Assembly: GCA_965242845.1 (NCBI GenBank)
Contig: CBDETC010000002.1
Span: forward strand, 62,001-126,000
Origin: RHLJ01 sp965242845
Lineage (GTDB): Bacteria; Bacteroidota; Rhodothermia; Balneolales; Balneolaceae
DNA: 64,000 nucleotides
Reading direction: 5' to 3'
Position numbers and translations under genes: made by a program
The notes under the pieces: generated by a model
Seen by the model: the letters and a program-made list of their open reading frames with translations, nothing else
Databases searched by the model: none
What the model was told of the DNA's origin: nothing
Shown here: piece by piece, positions 34,366-43,738 of the stretch
How the letters are laid out: the number at the start of each line of letters is the position of its first letter
Numbering within the stretch: the first letter of the stretch is position 1

Positions 34366-37300
34366 ATGCGAAAATATTTACTTCTCATCGTATGCTTTTT
34401 CCTTCTTTCTGGTAGTCTAATTGCACAGGGAAATGAAAAAGAAGTTAGTAACCCCCCTATATACATCGCCTTTTTATGGCACATGCATCAGCCTCTATAT
34501 TGGCCGGGAGAAACCATACTGGAAACACAGGCAGCCAACTATTATCCCTATTCTGTTTTTGACATCCATAATTCGCGTACCGGCCCTTATACAACCTGGC
34601 CGAAAATAGCGGTTCAAAAAGGGATTGATGCCGGTCTCCCCCACCTCGGTGCATCAGTAAGCTTTTCGGGTACACTTATCGAAAACCTAAATCATCTTGA
34701 AGCCAATGGTAATGGGAATTTCTCGAACTGGACTTCCCACTGGAACTCAGTCATTAATCAAACCACAACCATGGGCAATCCAAGAATGGATATGATTGGT
34801 TTCGGATACTACCATCCGTTGATGGGGCTCATCGATTATGATGATATCCGCGCTCAAATACAGCAACACAAACAGATCCTTGGTGACACATTCGACGGGA
34901 CTTATTCTAAAGGAATATTCCCTCCTGAAAATGCCTTTTCAACTGATATGATCCCAGCGTTAGTTGACGAAGGTCTGGAATGGGTGCTTGTAGATAATAT
35001 TCACTTTGAAAGAGCTTCTGAAGGATACCCTTATAATACCGGAGGGAATTTATATGAACCCAATCAGGCAGATGTAAGAAACCCAAATCCAGGAGATTGG
35101 GTCCAGTTAAACAATCTCTGGGCTCCAACCAAAATTTCGGCACAATGGGGGCATCAACCTCATTATGTGGAATACACGGACCCGGAAACCGGTGAGACTT
35201 CAAAGATTATCGCCGTACCCACTGAGCGATATATGGGGAATGAAGACGGACGTGGTGGTTTTGGAGCGCTCCAGTACGAGTCGGTGATGAGCCAAATTGA
35301 ATCCTACAATACTGATCCTGACCATCCCATTCTAATTGTACTTCATCATGATGGTGATAACTTCGGTGGAGGTTCAGAAGGATATTATAACGGCAATTTC
35401 CAGGCATTTGTGGATTGGGCAAAAGGCCAGCCCGACCGCTTTGTTCCAACCACAATCCAGGATTATCTGGATATGTTCCCACCGGATGAAAATGATGTGA
35501 TTCATATTGAAAGCGGAAGCTGGGCAGGAGCTGACAATGGAGACCCGGAATTTAAGAAATGGTTAGGTGATCCCGGTGCAGATGGATACAGTCCGGATAG
35601 AAATAGCTGGGGAGTTATTACCGCCGCAAAAAACTTTGTCGATCATGCAGGTAGTGTTGATGAGCTAAGTACTAATTACCAGGAAGCTAAAACCTTCCTT
35701 TTAAATGCTGAGGGTAGTGATTACTGGTACTGGGATAATTCGATTGACGGAATTTGGGATACTCATCCTACTACCGCTTCGAATCTTGCTATAGCAAAAG
35801 CTCAACAAGTAATCACTGGTGAAGACATCACCCCTCCTACCATATTTAAACCCCAAAGAGAACCGTACAACCCAGGTGGTTTTGAATGGGAAACAGCACA
35901 GGATAATGATTTTGAAGTATGGACTTATGTATTTGATGTCTCAGGACTGCAAGAAGTAAACTTACGATATCGTGCTGTTTCAGAAGCCGAATTTGAGTCA
36001 GACCAAACGCTAAGCTTTGCTCAAATAGCCGAAAATGATACTTCATGGAAAACAATCTCCATGGAAGGAATCGACATCACTCCAAAAACGAATATTGATC
36101 CAACATATAAAGCCAAGGAGTTTTCGGCTACTATCGAGGGTTATAACGATACTTATATCGAATACTATGTTGAGTCTACAGATGTCGATGAAAATACCTC
36201 GCGCTCACTTATTCAATATGTTTGGGTAGGAGCTAATACTTCTTCTGGTGGAGATGGAGGAGTTAACCCAATTAATTCTTCAATTACTATCCTGCCTGAA
36301 GAACCTTCAAAGGAAGACACCCTTACCATTATCGTTTCAGGAGCGGCACAAGAGGCTATGCTTCATTGGGGAGTAAACAACTCAGGGAATATTTGGGAAA
36401 CACCGAACGAAGCTTATTGGCCTGAAAGTACCTCCCTGTTTAATGGTTCCGGACCTGCTGTTGAGTCACCTTTCGTATTTGATGAGGATAGTGCTACTCT
36501 AACTATAAAACTGGGTCCTTTTGATGACGAAGCACAAGAAGTAGCAAGGGTAAATTTTGTAATTCATTACTCGGATGATAGCTGGGATAATAATTCCGGA
36601 AACGACTTTCTTATTGATTTTGGAGGAGACACCGGAGGAGGAGGCGAAGAAACCAATGATTTTGTAATGGATGGAAATCTTGACAATGGAGCGGTGAATC
36701 TGGTCTCAAATGATGGATTAAACCTTTATGTGAATTGGGAGGAGCCAAACCTCTATGTTGCCACGGAATCAGCGAATAGCGGCTCACTCGATAAATTCAT
36801 TTTCATTGCTGATGGCAGCACAACGCTCACTTCAAGTCCCTGGGCTAAATCTGGTCAGGTAGCCGAATGGAAGGCATTTCTTGCAAACGAAGAAGGCAAT
36901 AACTACCAGTCCTGGTTTGATCAGTCTGGTACAGTATCCAGTAATGCAGGTTCCTATCTTGAAGGCGTAATTAACATTCAGGAGGAGTTTGGTTCTATCC
37001 CCGAGAGTATTTCTCTTGCGCTGGCAGCCTATGAAACGAATGACGCAGGAGGTCTCATGCAGCAGGCTCCATCAGGCAATGGTAACGGCAATATTGAGGC
37101 TGACGAATTTTTTGAGTTCAACTATGTGCTCACTTCGAATGAAGAAAGCGAACATATTCCATCAACCGTTGAGCTTCTTCAGAATTATCCCAATCCATTT
37201 AATCCAACTACTGAAATTGCTTTTAGACTCTCAGAATCAGCTCGGGTAAAACTTACGGTCTACGATGCTTTAGGAAGAGAAATCTCAGTACTCGAAGATG

Positions 37301-37428
37301 GAATGAAGAATGCGGGTTTCCACATCAGTAGTTTTGAAGCTTCTCAACTTTCAAGCGGAGTTTATTTCTATCGATTGGAAGTTGGATCACAGGTTATCGC
37401 GACTAAAAAGATGCTCTTGTTGAAGTAG
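34366..37428 (+). CDS. Secreted GH57-type glycoside hydrolase with T9SS sorting domain
   Basis: This 1020-residue protein has a signal peptide (1-21) and a GH57 (alpha-amylase/pullulanase family) catalytic domain. Visible motifs are HMHQP (39-43), GIFPPENAF with the likely nucleophile Glu188, and HHDGDNFGG with the probable acid Asp near 325. Beta-sandwich modules and a linker rich in Gly/Asp follow. It ends with the type IX secretion domain (LLQNYPNPFNPTTEIAFRLS), directing it to the cell surface or outside. It probably degrades starch or glycogen-like glucans. A LacI-type operator precedes it and the gene stands alone. Confidence 0.9.
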   Translation: MRKYLLLIVCFFLLSGSLIAQGNEKEVSNPPIYIAFLWHMHQPLYWPGETILETQAANYYPYSVFDIHNSRTGPYTTWPKIAVQKGIDAGLPHLGASVSFSGTLIENLNHLEANGNGNFSNWTSHWNSVINQTTTMGNPRMDMIGFGYYHPLMGLIDYDDIRAQIQQHKQILGDTFDGTYSKGIFPPENAFSTDMIPALVDEGLEWVLVDNIHFERASEGYPYNTGGNLYEPNQADVRNPNPGDWVQLNNLWAPTKISAQWGHQPHYVEYTDPETGETSKIIAVPTERYMGNEDGRGGFGALQYESVMSQIESYNTDPDHPILIVLHHDGDNFGGGSEGYYNGNFQAFVDWAKGQPDRFVPTTIQDYLDMFPPDENDVIHIESGSWAGADNGDPEFKKWLGDPGADGYSPDRNSWGVITAAKNFVDHAGSVDELSTNYQEAKTFLLNAEGSDYWYWDNSIDGIWDTHPTTASNLAIAKAQQVITGEDITPPTIFKPQREPYNPGGFEWETAQDNDFEVWTYVFDVSGLQEVNLRYRAVSEAEFESDQTLSFAQIAENDTSWKTISMEGIDITPKTNIDPTYKAKEFSATIEGYNDTYIEYYVESTDVDENTSRSLIQYVWVGANTSSGGDGGVNPINSSITILPEEPSKEDTLTIIVSGAAQEAMLHWGVNNSGNIWETPNEAYWPESTSLFNGSGPAVESPFVFDEDSATLTIKLGPFDDEAQEVARVNFVIHYSDDSWDNNSGNDFLIDFGGDTGGGGEETNDFVMDGNLDNGAVNLVSNDGLNLYVNWEEPNLYVATESANSGSLDKFIFIADGSTTLTSSPWAKSGQVAEWKAFLANEEGNNYQSWFDQSGTVSSNAGSYLEGVINIQEEFGSIPESISLALAAYETNDAGGLMQQAPSGNGNGNIEADEFFEFNYVLTSNEESEHIPSTVELLQNYPNPFNPTTEIAFRLSESARVKLTVYDALGREISVLEDGMKNAGFHISSFEASQLSSGVYFYRLEVGSQVIATKKMLLLK

Positions 37429-37431
37429 AAG

Positions 37432-38901
37432 CTAGTGTTCTACACTTAGCTTCTTCTCAATGAGGTCAAATCCCCATTGGACAAACAAGGCCAACAATGC
37501 AGCAGGAATAGCACCTTGTAATATCAGGAATGTATCATCCAGTCGAATTCCAGTTAATATAGGCTGACCATATCCCCCTGCTCCAATTAACGCTCCCAGG
37601 GTAGCTGTTCCCACATTAATTACAGCAGAAGTTTTTATACCCGCAAGAATAGTCGGCATTGCTAAGGGAAGTTCTATTTTCCTGAGAATAATACTTCCGG
37701 GAAGTCCTAAAGCATGTGCAGACTCCATAATAGGCTGAGAAATATTAGTGATTCCAGCATGCGTGTTTCTTACTATGGGTAGTAAACTATAAAGAAAAAG
37801 TGCGGCCATGGCTGGTAAAGCCCCTATTCCTAATAATGGGATCATAAAAACCAATAAAGCCAGTGAAGGGATAGTTTGAAGAATACCAACCAATCCCAGA
37901 ACTCCATTCTCCATCCACTGTATTTTTGATGCTAACACACCAAGTGGAATCGCAAATAAAATGGCAAAGCCTAGCGAAATTCCTACCAGGTAAAGGTGAT
38001 CAAGAGTGTGTTTCCATAAGTCTTTCCAGATAGATTCCTTCTCAATTTCTGTTCGGATATTGAAAGTTGTACTCAGGTAAACAGCTGCAACTTCTGAATC
38101 ACTTTCCCCCTCAATCTTGACTGCAGCATTCATTGAACTCATTGTTTGCTCATCAATAGTTCCAGCTGTTTGTTTTAGTTTATTTATAAAGTCCGGGTAC
38201 AACTCTTCCAGCTCTTTTCGATAAATAAATACAGCTTCATAAATTGGAAAAAACTGCTGGTCATCTTCCAGTGAAACAAGTGAGTAGTATTCGATCTCCG
38301 CATCTGTTGAATACAGGTCGATAACATCAATGTTTCCTGCTTCAAGACCTCTATATGCTAGATCATGATCCAAGCCTGTCACATCCACTTCATCGAATTC
38401 ATACCGCTCTTTTAGGCCTTTCCAACCGTCATTGCGATCCAGAAATTCATTGGTAAAACCGAATCTAAGAGCAGGATGGTTTTTGAGATCTGAAATGGAC
38501 TGTATCCCTAATTCTTCGGCTTGTTCTCTTTTCATTCCTAATGCATAGGTATTGTTAAAGCCTATTGGATAGGTAGTTCTTAATCCTAGCTTATCCAATT
38601 CAGCTTCAATTTCTTCAAGACTACCTATTTCCGGATTTTGAAAAATCTCCTGTATCATTGTCCCGGTATATTCCGGATAAACGTCAATCTCTCCTTCTAC
38701 CAGGGCATTCCATACCACTCGGGTTCCGCCTAACTGTCGATAGAATTCAGTTTCTATGCCTTCGTATTGAGCAAGCTGTTTTGCTACTTCACCAAGAATC
38801 ACAGACTCGGTAAACAGCTTACTTCCAACACGTATTGATTCCTGGGCTGACACCCCTTCCCCAATAAACACAAACAATAATAGGTACAGTACTTTTCTCA
38901 T
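37432..38901 (-). CDS. Osmoprotectant-type ABC transporter, substrate-binding protein fused to permease
   Basis: This 489-residue protein has a signal peptide (ending GVSAQ), then a binding-protein domain of the OpuAC/EgtUC type (residues about 21-275: RVGSKLFTESVILGEVAKQL; VYPEYTGTMIQEIF). A permease domain with five or six helices and the EAA-like loop ESAHALGLPGSIILRKIELP fills residues about 285-489. Betaine/choline-type importers usually carry the binding domain after the permease; here it comes first, so it is exported before the membrane part. The ATPase gene lies 1 bp upstream. Confidence 0.87.
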   Translation of the reverse strand: MRKVLYLLLFVFIGEGVSAQESIRVGSKLFTESVILGEVAKQLAQYEGIETEFYRQLGGTRVVWNALVEGEIDVYPEYTGTMIQEIFQNPEIGSLEEIEAELDKLGLRTTYPIGFNNTYALGMKREQAEELGIQSISDLKNHPALRFGFTNEFLDRNDGWKGLKERYEFDEVDVTGLDHDLAYRGLEAGNIDVIDLYSTDAEIEYYSLVSLEDDQQFFPIYEAVFIYRKELEELYPDFINKLKQTAGTIDEQTMSSMNAAVKIEGESDSEVAAVYLSTTFNIRTEIEKESIWKDLWKHTLDHLYLVGISLGFAILFAIPLGVLASKIQWMENGVLGLVGILQTIPSLALLVFMIPLLGIGALPAMAALFLYSLLPIVRNTHAGITNISQPIMESAHALGLPGSIILRKIELPLAMPTILAGIKTSAVINVGTATLGALIGAGGYGQPILTGIRLDDTFLILQGAIPAALLALFVQWGFDLIEKKLSVEH

Positions 38902-38902
38902 A

Positions 38903-39637
38903 CTACCCTACTCTTAAAGATCTCTGTGAATTAACAAACCGATCGACAAATGGATTTACTGGGTGATTAATAAGCTCTTTTAAACTCCCTTTCTGGATGA
39001 TCTCTCCCTCATTCATGAGTGCTATTTCATCGCCGAGGTAAGCAGCTTCATTTAAATCATGGGTAACCAAGAGCACCGTTTTCCCGAGTGAGGTAAAAAT
39101 CTCCCTCAAATCTGTTTGAAGCTCATACCGAACCATTGGGTCTATGGAACTAAGGGGTTCATCTAATAGCAGTGAATCCGGATTGAGCATTAACGCTCTT
39201 ATCAAACTTATTCGTTGTTGTTGGCCTCCTGAAAGCTTTGATGGTAATCGGTCTAATAATTCAGTCTCAATCTTTACAAGGTCAGCCAGTTCCAGGATTC
39301 TATCATCTATCGCTTCTTGTCCCGACCCCAAAAACTGAGCCATTAATGAACAATTTTCTCTGGCTGTTAAATGTGGGAACAACCCTCCTTTTTGTATCAC
39401 ATATCCGATCTTCCTACGGATTTGAAGAATATTTGAATCTGTTACCTCTTCTTCATTCACAAAAACACTTCCACTGTCTTGCTTAATAAGTGCCATTATG
39501 ATTCTTAGTAATGTGGATTTACCACAACCACTTGGACCAATTAATGAAAGTACCGATCCATCCTTTATGTCTAAGGAAACCTGATTAAGTACCCTTTTTG
39601 AGGAATAGCTCTTGGAAATATTTCGGATGGAAATCAT
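38903..39637 (-). CDS. Osmoprotectant-type ABC transporter ATP-binding subunit
   Basis: This protein of about 244 residues has Walker A (LIGPSGCGKSTLLRIIMALI), the ABC signature (SKLSGGQQQRISLIRALMLN), Walker B (DSLLLDEPLSSIDP) and the H-loop (VLLVTHDLNEAAYLGDEI). The closest relatives are OpuCA/ProV-like glycine betaine and choline ATPases, here without a C-terminal CBS pair. The frame opens at 39658, but the ATG at 39637 (MISIRNISKSYSSKRVLNQV) is the natural ABC start. It forms a two-gene operon with the fused binding-protein/permease gene. Confidence 0.92.
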   Translation of the reverse strand: MISIRNISKSYSSKRVLNQVSLDIKDGSVLSLIGPSGCGKSTLLRIIMALIKQDSGSVFVNEEEVTDSNILQIRRKIGYVIQKGGLFPHLTARENCSLMAQFLGSGQEAIDDRILELADLVKIETELLDRLPSKLSGGQQQRISLIRALMLNPDSLLLDEPLSSIDPMVRYELQTDLREIFTSLGKTVLLVTHDLNEAAYLGDEIALMNEGEIIQKGSLKELINHPVNPFVDRFVNSQRSLRVG

Positions 39638-39787
39638 GATTGAAGAAAAGCAATGCAAATGGCATTAGAAAGGAGAATAAACAGAAAGGCCATCGCACAA
39701 AAAAACCGGAGTATATCAAGAAGGTATAAACCTGCGCTCGATATATCACCGGCATAAAAATTATACTAATAAGTGTACGAAGTGGAT

Positions 39788-39988
39788 TTAAATATCGCTT
39801 TCTTCGTCCGCTTTGCGCTTGTCACGCAGCTTCTTGACGGCATATGCGCCTCCAGCTGCCGCCAATAAACCCAAGCCTCCATCTATAGGCGCCTGGTTTG
39901 GAGCTCCCGGAAGCCCTGGCTGGGCCATCGCTAGTTCTGTAACAAATAATGCAATTGCGGTAAGGGTAAATATAATTCGTGTTTTCAT
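39788..39988 (-). CDS. Small exported protein with PID-CTERM-like sorting tail
   Basis: This 66-residue protein is almost nothing but a signal peptide (MKTRIIFTLTAIALFVTELA, then MAQ) and a C-terminal PIDGGLGLLAAAGGAYAVKK followed by a basic/acidic end. A Pro-Ile-Asp-Gly-Gly motif, a hydrophobic helix and basic residues is the PID-CTERM pattern described in Bacteroidota, thought to be recognised by a sorting enzyme. The region between signal and tail is only about ten residues. It lies 98 bp downstream of the second T9SS gene, with a repeat element between. Confidence 0.65.
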   Translation of the reverse strand: MKTRIIFTLTAIALFVTELAMAQPGLPGAPNQAPIDGGLGLLAAAGGAYAVKKLRDKRKADEESDI

Positions 39989-40004
39989 AATTCTTTACTT
40001 AAGT

Positions 40005-40079
40005 GTCATTGCGAGCGATAGCGAAGCAATCTCGACGAGTTTGCCACGGTCGCGCTCCGCTGGCTCCCTCGCAATGACG
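40005..40079. repeat. Dispersed inverted repeat, GTCATTGCGAG type
   Basis: GTCATTGCGAG (40005-40015) pairs with CTCGCAATGAC (40068-40078). Inside is GAAGCAATCTCG and TTGCCACGG, the same internal words as the copy at 51091. It separates the T9SS gene from the PID-CTERM-like gene. Confidence 0.8.
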
Positions 40080-40086
40080 ATGGAAT

Positions 40087-42180
40087 TTATTTTATTAATG
40101 TCATTTTTCTTGTCAGGGTCTGTCCACCAGCTTCTAAGCGGTAGATATACATGCCACTGGCTGCTCCCGAAGCATCCCAGCTTACATTATAACTTCCTGC
40201 TGTTTTTGTAGCATTCACCAGCTCCGCTACTTTCTGTCCCATCAGGTTGTATACATTCAAGGTTACCTTACCCGTTGAAGCTACCGTGTAATTGATCGTG
40301 GTAGAAGGGTTGAACGGGTTCGGGTAGTTTTGCTCGAGTTCAAAAGCAATTGGATCGTCTCCAGTCTCGTTGTTTACTGAAGTAGCGTTTGGAGTAATGG
40401 TGATCGCAAACCGAATCCCATCCTCATCACTCTTAGACTTCTGAGCCTGAGCAACTGCTCCCGTCAAAATACTTAGTGGATTTACCACCTTGGCATCAGG
40501 AGCCTCTGAATTAAAAACGTATTCCGTTTCTTCCCGCATATCAATATTGATCTCTTCCTGATAATCGTGGAAAGTTAAATCCCACTCTTCGGGAATAGTT
40601 TCTAATCCTTTCCAGTCGAAGGTAAATCCTCCATCAACTCCTACTTGTTGGAGTTCAAGTTCAACGGTCACTTCTTCCGTCAAATTCCATGGAAGAGACT
40701 CTACAGATTTTAACCCTGTCTCAGACTTGAAGGCCATCGTAGCGTACGTAGGAATTAACGGAACCAATTTAGAAGCATCAGCACGGTCAAATCCTTCAGT
40801 CGCATATTCTCTGAATGCCATGCGAATAGCCTCATCATAGCTGTCCTCAGAAGAGAGTGTGAAAGAGATATCTCCTCGTTGTTCTTCTACTGCTTTAGAA
40901 AAGAAAGTGCCTGTAGTATCCGAAGAGGTTTTTCCATCAGTTGGAAAAGTCAGCGTAGTAGAAGTTCCTGCATTAGCTATCTCCGCCCAAAAACCCTGCC
41001 ATGGAGATATTATATAACCTCCACTTGCGGTTCTATCCTGGGAAGAATAAGAACTAGATCCATCATCCCAGAAATGGACATTATCCTGAAGTCCGTCACC
41101 ATTTTGAGATAGACTATCCAAATTGAAGTTGTCTCCAAATGGGTTCCCAACAAGAGTAAAATAATGGCTCGAAGCCCCCTGAGTTGTACTCTTATTCAAG
41201 TTTACAGTCACGTCCGATGAAGGCTCAGTACCAGCAGCATCTAACGTAACAGGAAGTTCTGAACTACCTGCCGTTGCATTATCGAAAAAGTATAAAGCGA
41301 ATCCATATCCATCTCCCCAAGCTGTAGAAGTATTCGTTGGATCCTCAAAAGAACCGGTATCATCATAAATCTTAAAGTTCGAATCGGATCCTGTGTTATC
41401 TCCACCAGTAATTCCCTGTACCGGAGTATCGTCAGAAACATCGGCTACAGTACCACCAGTTATTGGAAGAGAGAGTAATCTCCATCCTGCATCACCGGTG
41501 ATGCTTTGTGAGAAGTTTTCATCTCCTGAGTCGTATGTAAAATAGGTATTAAAAGTGACCGCTGATTGACCAGGATTTGAACCTGTGTTTATCCTACCAA
41601 TCGCCTCATTAGCTCTAAATGCATTACCCTCATTTAAATAAGTTGCAACAAATGTAAATGGAGCATCTGATATACCCAATTCACTAAAATCAACAGTCAT
41701 TGAATAGCTTGCAGAATTAACATCCGTTGAAGAAATATCGACAGAGGCCGTAAACGAATGAGAACCAGACTCGACCAGCTCCCAAACCCCGGCAAAGTTA
41801 ATATCATCTACATTGGCTGCTATTACATGATCGGGTTGAAATCCAGTTGGAAATGTAATTGTCGATCTATTAGTGCCATCAAACCCTGAGATCGCCTGTC
41901 TAAGACCATCACCAGTGTCAGTAAGATTTGAAGTACTAGTAATTCCACCAGATTCTGAGTCAATGTAGATCACCAATGCATCATTGAAATCACCTGATCC
42001 CTTTGTAAAAGTTATGGTAACAGTAGTCCCATCATCAGAAACACTAAATGAACCTGTACCTAAAACTCCACCAAATCCATCATTACCATTTCCATTAAAA
42101 GTGACCTGAGAAAAAGCAGAAGAATTGGCTATAAAGAAAATTGTAAACAGTAGGCTAAACAGTTTAGTAGCTTTTTTCAT
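40087..42180 (-). CDS. Secreted protein with T9SS type A sorting domain
   Basis: This 697-residue protein has a signal peptide (ending SSAFS). Low-complexity Gly/Ser/Thr/Asp-rich beta modules follow, then a C-terminal T9SS domain (LEQNYPNPFNPSTTINYTVA then SGMYIYRLEAGGQTLTRKMT). It is very acidic outside the signal and sorting regions. No catalytic domain is recognised; the N-terminal segment GSGDFNDALVIYIDSESGGI recalls carbohydrate-binding or DOMON-like folds but this is a guess. A LacI-type operator lies 65 bp upstream of its start. Confidence 0.75.
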   Translation of the reverse strand: MKKATKLFSLLFTIFFIANSSAFSQVTFNGNGNDGFGGVLGTGSFSVSDDGTTVTITFTKGSGDFNDALVIYIDSESGGITSTSNLTDTGDGLRQAISGFDGTNRSTITFPTGFQPDHVIAANVDDINFAGVWELVESGSHSFTASVDISSTDVNSASYSMTVDFSELGISDAPFTFVATYLNEGNAFRANEAIGRINTGSNPGQSAVTFNTYFTYDSGDENFSQSITGDAGWRLLSLPITGGTVADVSDDTPVQGITGGDNTGSDSNFKIYDDTGSFEDPTNTSTAWGDGYGFALYFFDNATAGSSELPVTLDAAGTEPSSDVTVNLNKSTTQGASSHYFTLVGNPFGDNFNLDSLSQNGDGLQDNVHFWDDGSSSYSSQDRTASGGYIISPWQGFWAEIANAGTSTTLTFPTDGKTSSDTTGTFFSKAVEEQRGDISFTLSSEDSYDEAIRMAFREYATEGFDRADASKLVPLIPTYATMAFKSETGLKSVESLPWNLTEEVTVELELQQVGVDGGFTFDWKGLETIPEEWDLTFHDYQEEINIDMREETEYVFNSEAPDAKVVNPLSILTGAVAQAQKSKSDEDGIRFAITITPNATSVNNETGDDPIAFELEQNYPNPFNPSTTINYTVASTGKVTLNVYNLMGQKVAELVNATKTAGSYNVSWDASGAASGMYIYRLEAGGQTLTRKMTLIK

Positions 42181-42244
42181 ACACCTAGAAGATTAGTTTA
42201 AATATTAATACCCGCAGTGAAACCCCTTTTCTGTACCCTAGAGG

Positions 42245-42266
42245 CTTATGTAACCGCTTACATAAG
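42245..42266. promoter_or_regulatory. LacI/CcpA-type operator upstream of the second T9SS gene
   Basis: CTTATGTAACCGCTTACATAAG is a palindrome except for the central pair. Its core TGTAACCGCTTACA fits the same LacI/cre-like consensus as the site before the GH57 gene. It lies 65 bp upstream of the start codon at 42180. Confidence 0.65.
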
Positions 42267-42330
42267 AAATGGAATTTCAGCTAACCATACAAGCGCTAAT
42301 TTTTGCCCAGTTCCTACTTTTGGTAATAAA

Positions 42331-42360
42331 AAAAGCCGCTCTTTTCAGGAGCGGCTTTTT
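42331..42360. terminator. Bidirectional terminator after the fasciclin gene
   Basis: AAAAGCCGCTC (42331-42341) and GAGCGGCTTTT (42349-42359) form an 11-bp stem with a 7-base loop. A and T tracts on both sides allow it to work in either direction. It lies 28 bp beyond the fasciclin stop. Confidence 0.8.
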
Positions 42361-42388
42361 AAGTGTATGAGTATGATAGATAGTAAGC

Positions 42389-42886
42389 TTATCGCATATC
42401 TGGTGGTAGTATCACCTTGTCAATTACATGTACAACTCCATTAGAAGCTGCAATATCAGCTGCTACTACGGTAGCTCCTTCTACTTTTGCTTTTCCATAG
42501 CTAAGGGTAATCTTTGCATCTGCTCCATTTACTGTTTTAGCTTTCATGTTATTTTTGAGGTCAGTGCTCATTACTTTCCCGGCTACAACATGATAAGTAA
42601 GCACAGCTACCAGCTTATCTTTGTTTTCAGGTTTAAGCAGCATTTCAACAGTTCCTTCCGGAAGGGCAGCAAATGCTTCGTTAGTAGGAGCAAATACGGT
42701 AAATGGTCCATCTCCTTGTAGCGTCTCAACAAGCTCGCCTGCCTTAACAGCAGCTACTAGTGTAGATAGTGTCTCAGTTCCAACGGCCAGCTCTACAATG
42801 TCTTTATCCTGTGCCTGAGTTGATATTGAAAAACCTGCAATGAGTAACAAGGCAAGTAATCCCTTTGTGATTTTTGATAACTTCAT
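42389..42886 (-). CDS. Exported fasciclin (FAS1) domain protein
   Basis: This 165-residue protein has a signal peptide (MKLSKITKGLLALLLIAGFS, ending TQAQ) and one complete FAS1 domain: VELAVGTETLSTLVAAVKAG, GDGPFTVFAPTNEAFAALPE, and the C-terminal AASNGVVHVIDKVILPP. FAS1 domains mediate adhesion or matrix interactions. It is followed by a strong terminator. It lies 82 bp from a SigK/RskA-like pair on the same strand, a context known from mycobacterial SigK-controlled FAS1 proteins. Confidence 0.92.
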   Translation of the reverse strand: MKLSKITKGLLALLLIAGFSISTQAQDKDIVELAVGTETLSTLVAAVKAGELVETLQGDGPFTVFAPTNEAFAALPEGTVEMLLKPENKDKLVAVLTYHVVAGKVMSTDLKNNMKAKTVNGADAKITLSYGKAKVEGATVVAADIAASNGVVHVIDKVILPPDMR

Positions 42887-42967
42887 GATGAATAGTTTAG
42901 GTTAATGTTGAAGTTATCTTAAATACGAAGCTCGAACTGTCCCTGGATTTCGATGAGAGAAAAAAGT

Positions 42968-43732
42968 TTAGATTTTTTTTCCGGACAGGTATGCATTCTC
43001 TACGGTAGCCTCTTCCGACCCTCCCTCTACTTCGAGAGTTACGTTCAGAGATTCAAAATCTCCTTCGAAAATACGGATGTGTTGAATGTCTGTGTTGTGA
43101 TGGAATACCCCAATATTATGCATGTGCCCATCACGATCTGCCCACAACTGGTATTGATGGCCTTCTGGTGGCTGAGGAAGCTTTCCTACCTGTATATATA
43201 CATCCCGGGTATTTTTATTTATAAAGACATTAGCATAGGATTCCGGGGAGACGTCCAGGCCATTCAAAGGAATTTTAACGTTAGCTGCACTATTAATAAA
43301 TGAGACCTGCTCATTTAGCTCATTGAATCGGTTATCAGCATCTATAGCCTGAGCCCGATACGAAGTAATCTCTGAAAAGAAAAAACCGTTAAGCCCAACA
43401 CTTACTAACAGAAGAATCGTAGCTGCAATTTTAAATACATCCAGTTTGCGACTTTTATTTATGACTTGTTCTGTATCCTCTTCAGGCTTTCGAAGCGCCG
43501 CTACTTTTTTGTTAAGTATATCTTCCTGTGCTTTTTTGAGGATGTCGGAAGAGGGAGTTCTTCCTGTAGAACGAGAATAGTTATTGATAGAAGCACGTAA
43601 GGCAATAATCTCCTGGTAAATCTCCGGGTATTTTTCTGCCATTCGATCTACTTCTTCATTCTCCTCATTGCTTAGTAGTCCGGCAACATATTGTTCTAAA
43701 ATTCCTGAATCTATGTACTCTCTAATATCCAT
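42968..43732 (-). CDS. RskA-like anti-sigma factor
   Basis: This 254-residue protein has a cytoplasmic domain (GILEQYVAGLLSNEENEEVD), one membrane helix near residues 105-125 (IAATILLLVSVGLNGFFFSE) and an extracytoplasmic RskA domain with the signature GHQYQLWADRDGHMHNIGVF. RskA anchors SigK at the membrane in mycobacteria and releases it after regulated proteolysis. The gene lies 6 bp after its sigma gene, so they are co-transcribed. Confidence 0.88.
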   Translation of the reverse strand: MDIREYIDSGILEQYVAGLLSNEENEEVDRMAEKYPEIYQEIIALRASINNYSRSTGRTPSSDILKKAQEDILNKKVAALRKPEEDTEQVINKSRKLDVFKIAATILLLVSVGLNGFFFSEITSYRAQAIDADNRFNELNEQVSFINSAANVKIPLNGLDVSPESYANVFINKNTRDVYIQVGKLPQPPEGHQYQLWADRDGHMHNIGVFHHNTDIQHIRIFEGDFESLNVTLEVEGGSEEATVENAYLSGKKI

Positions 43733-43738
43733 CTGTAC

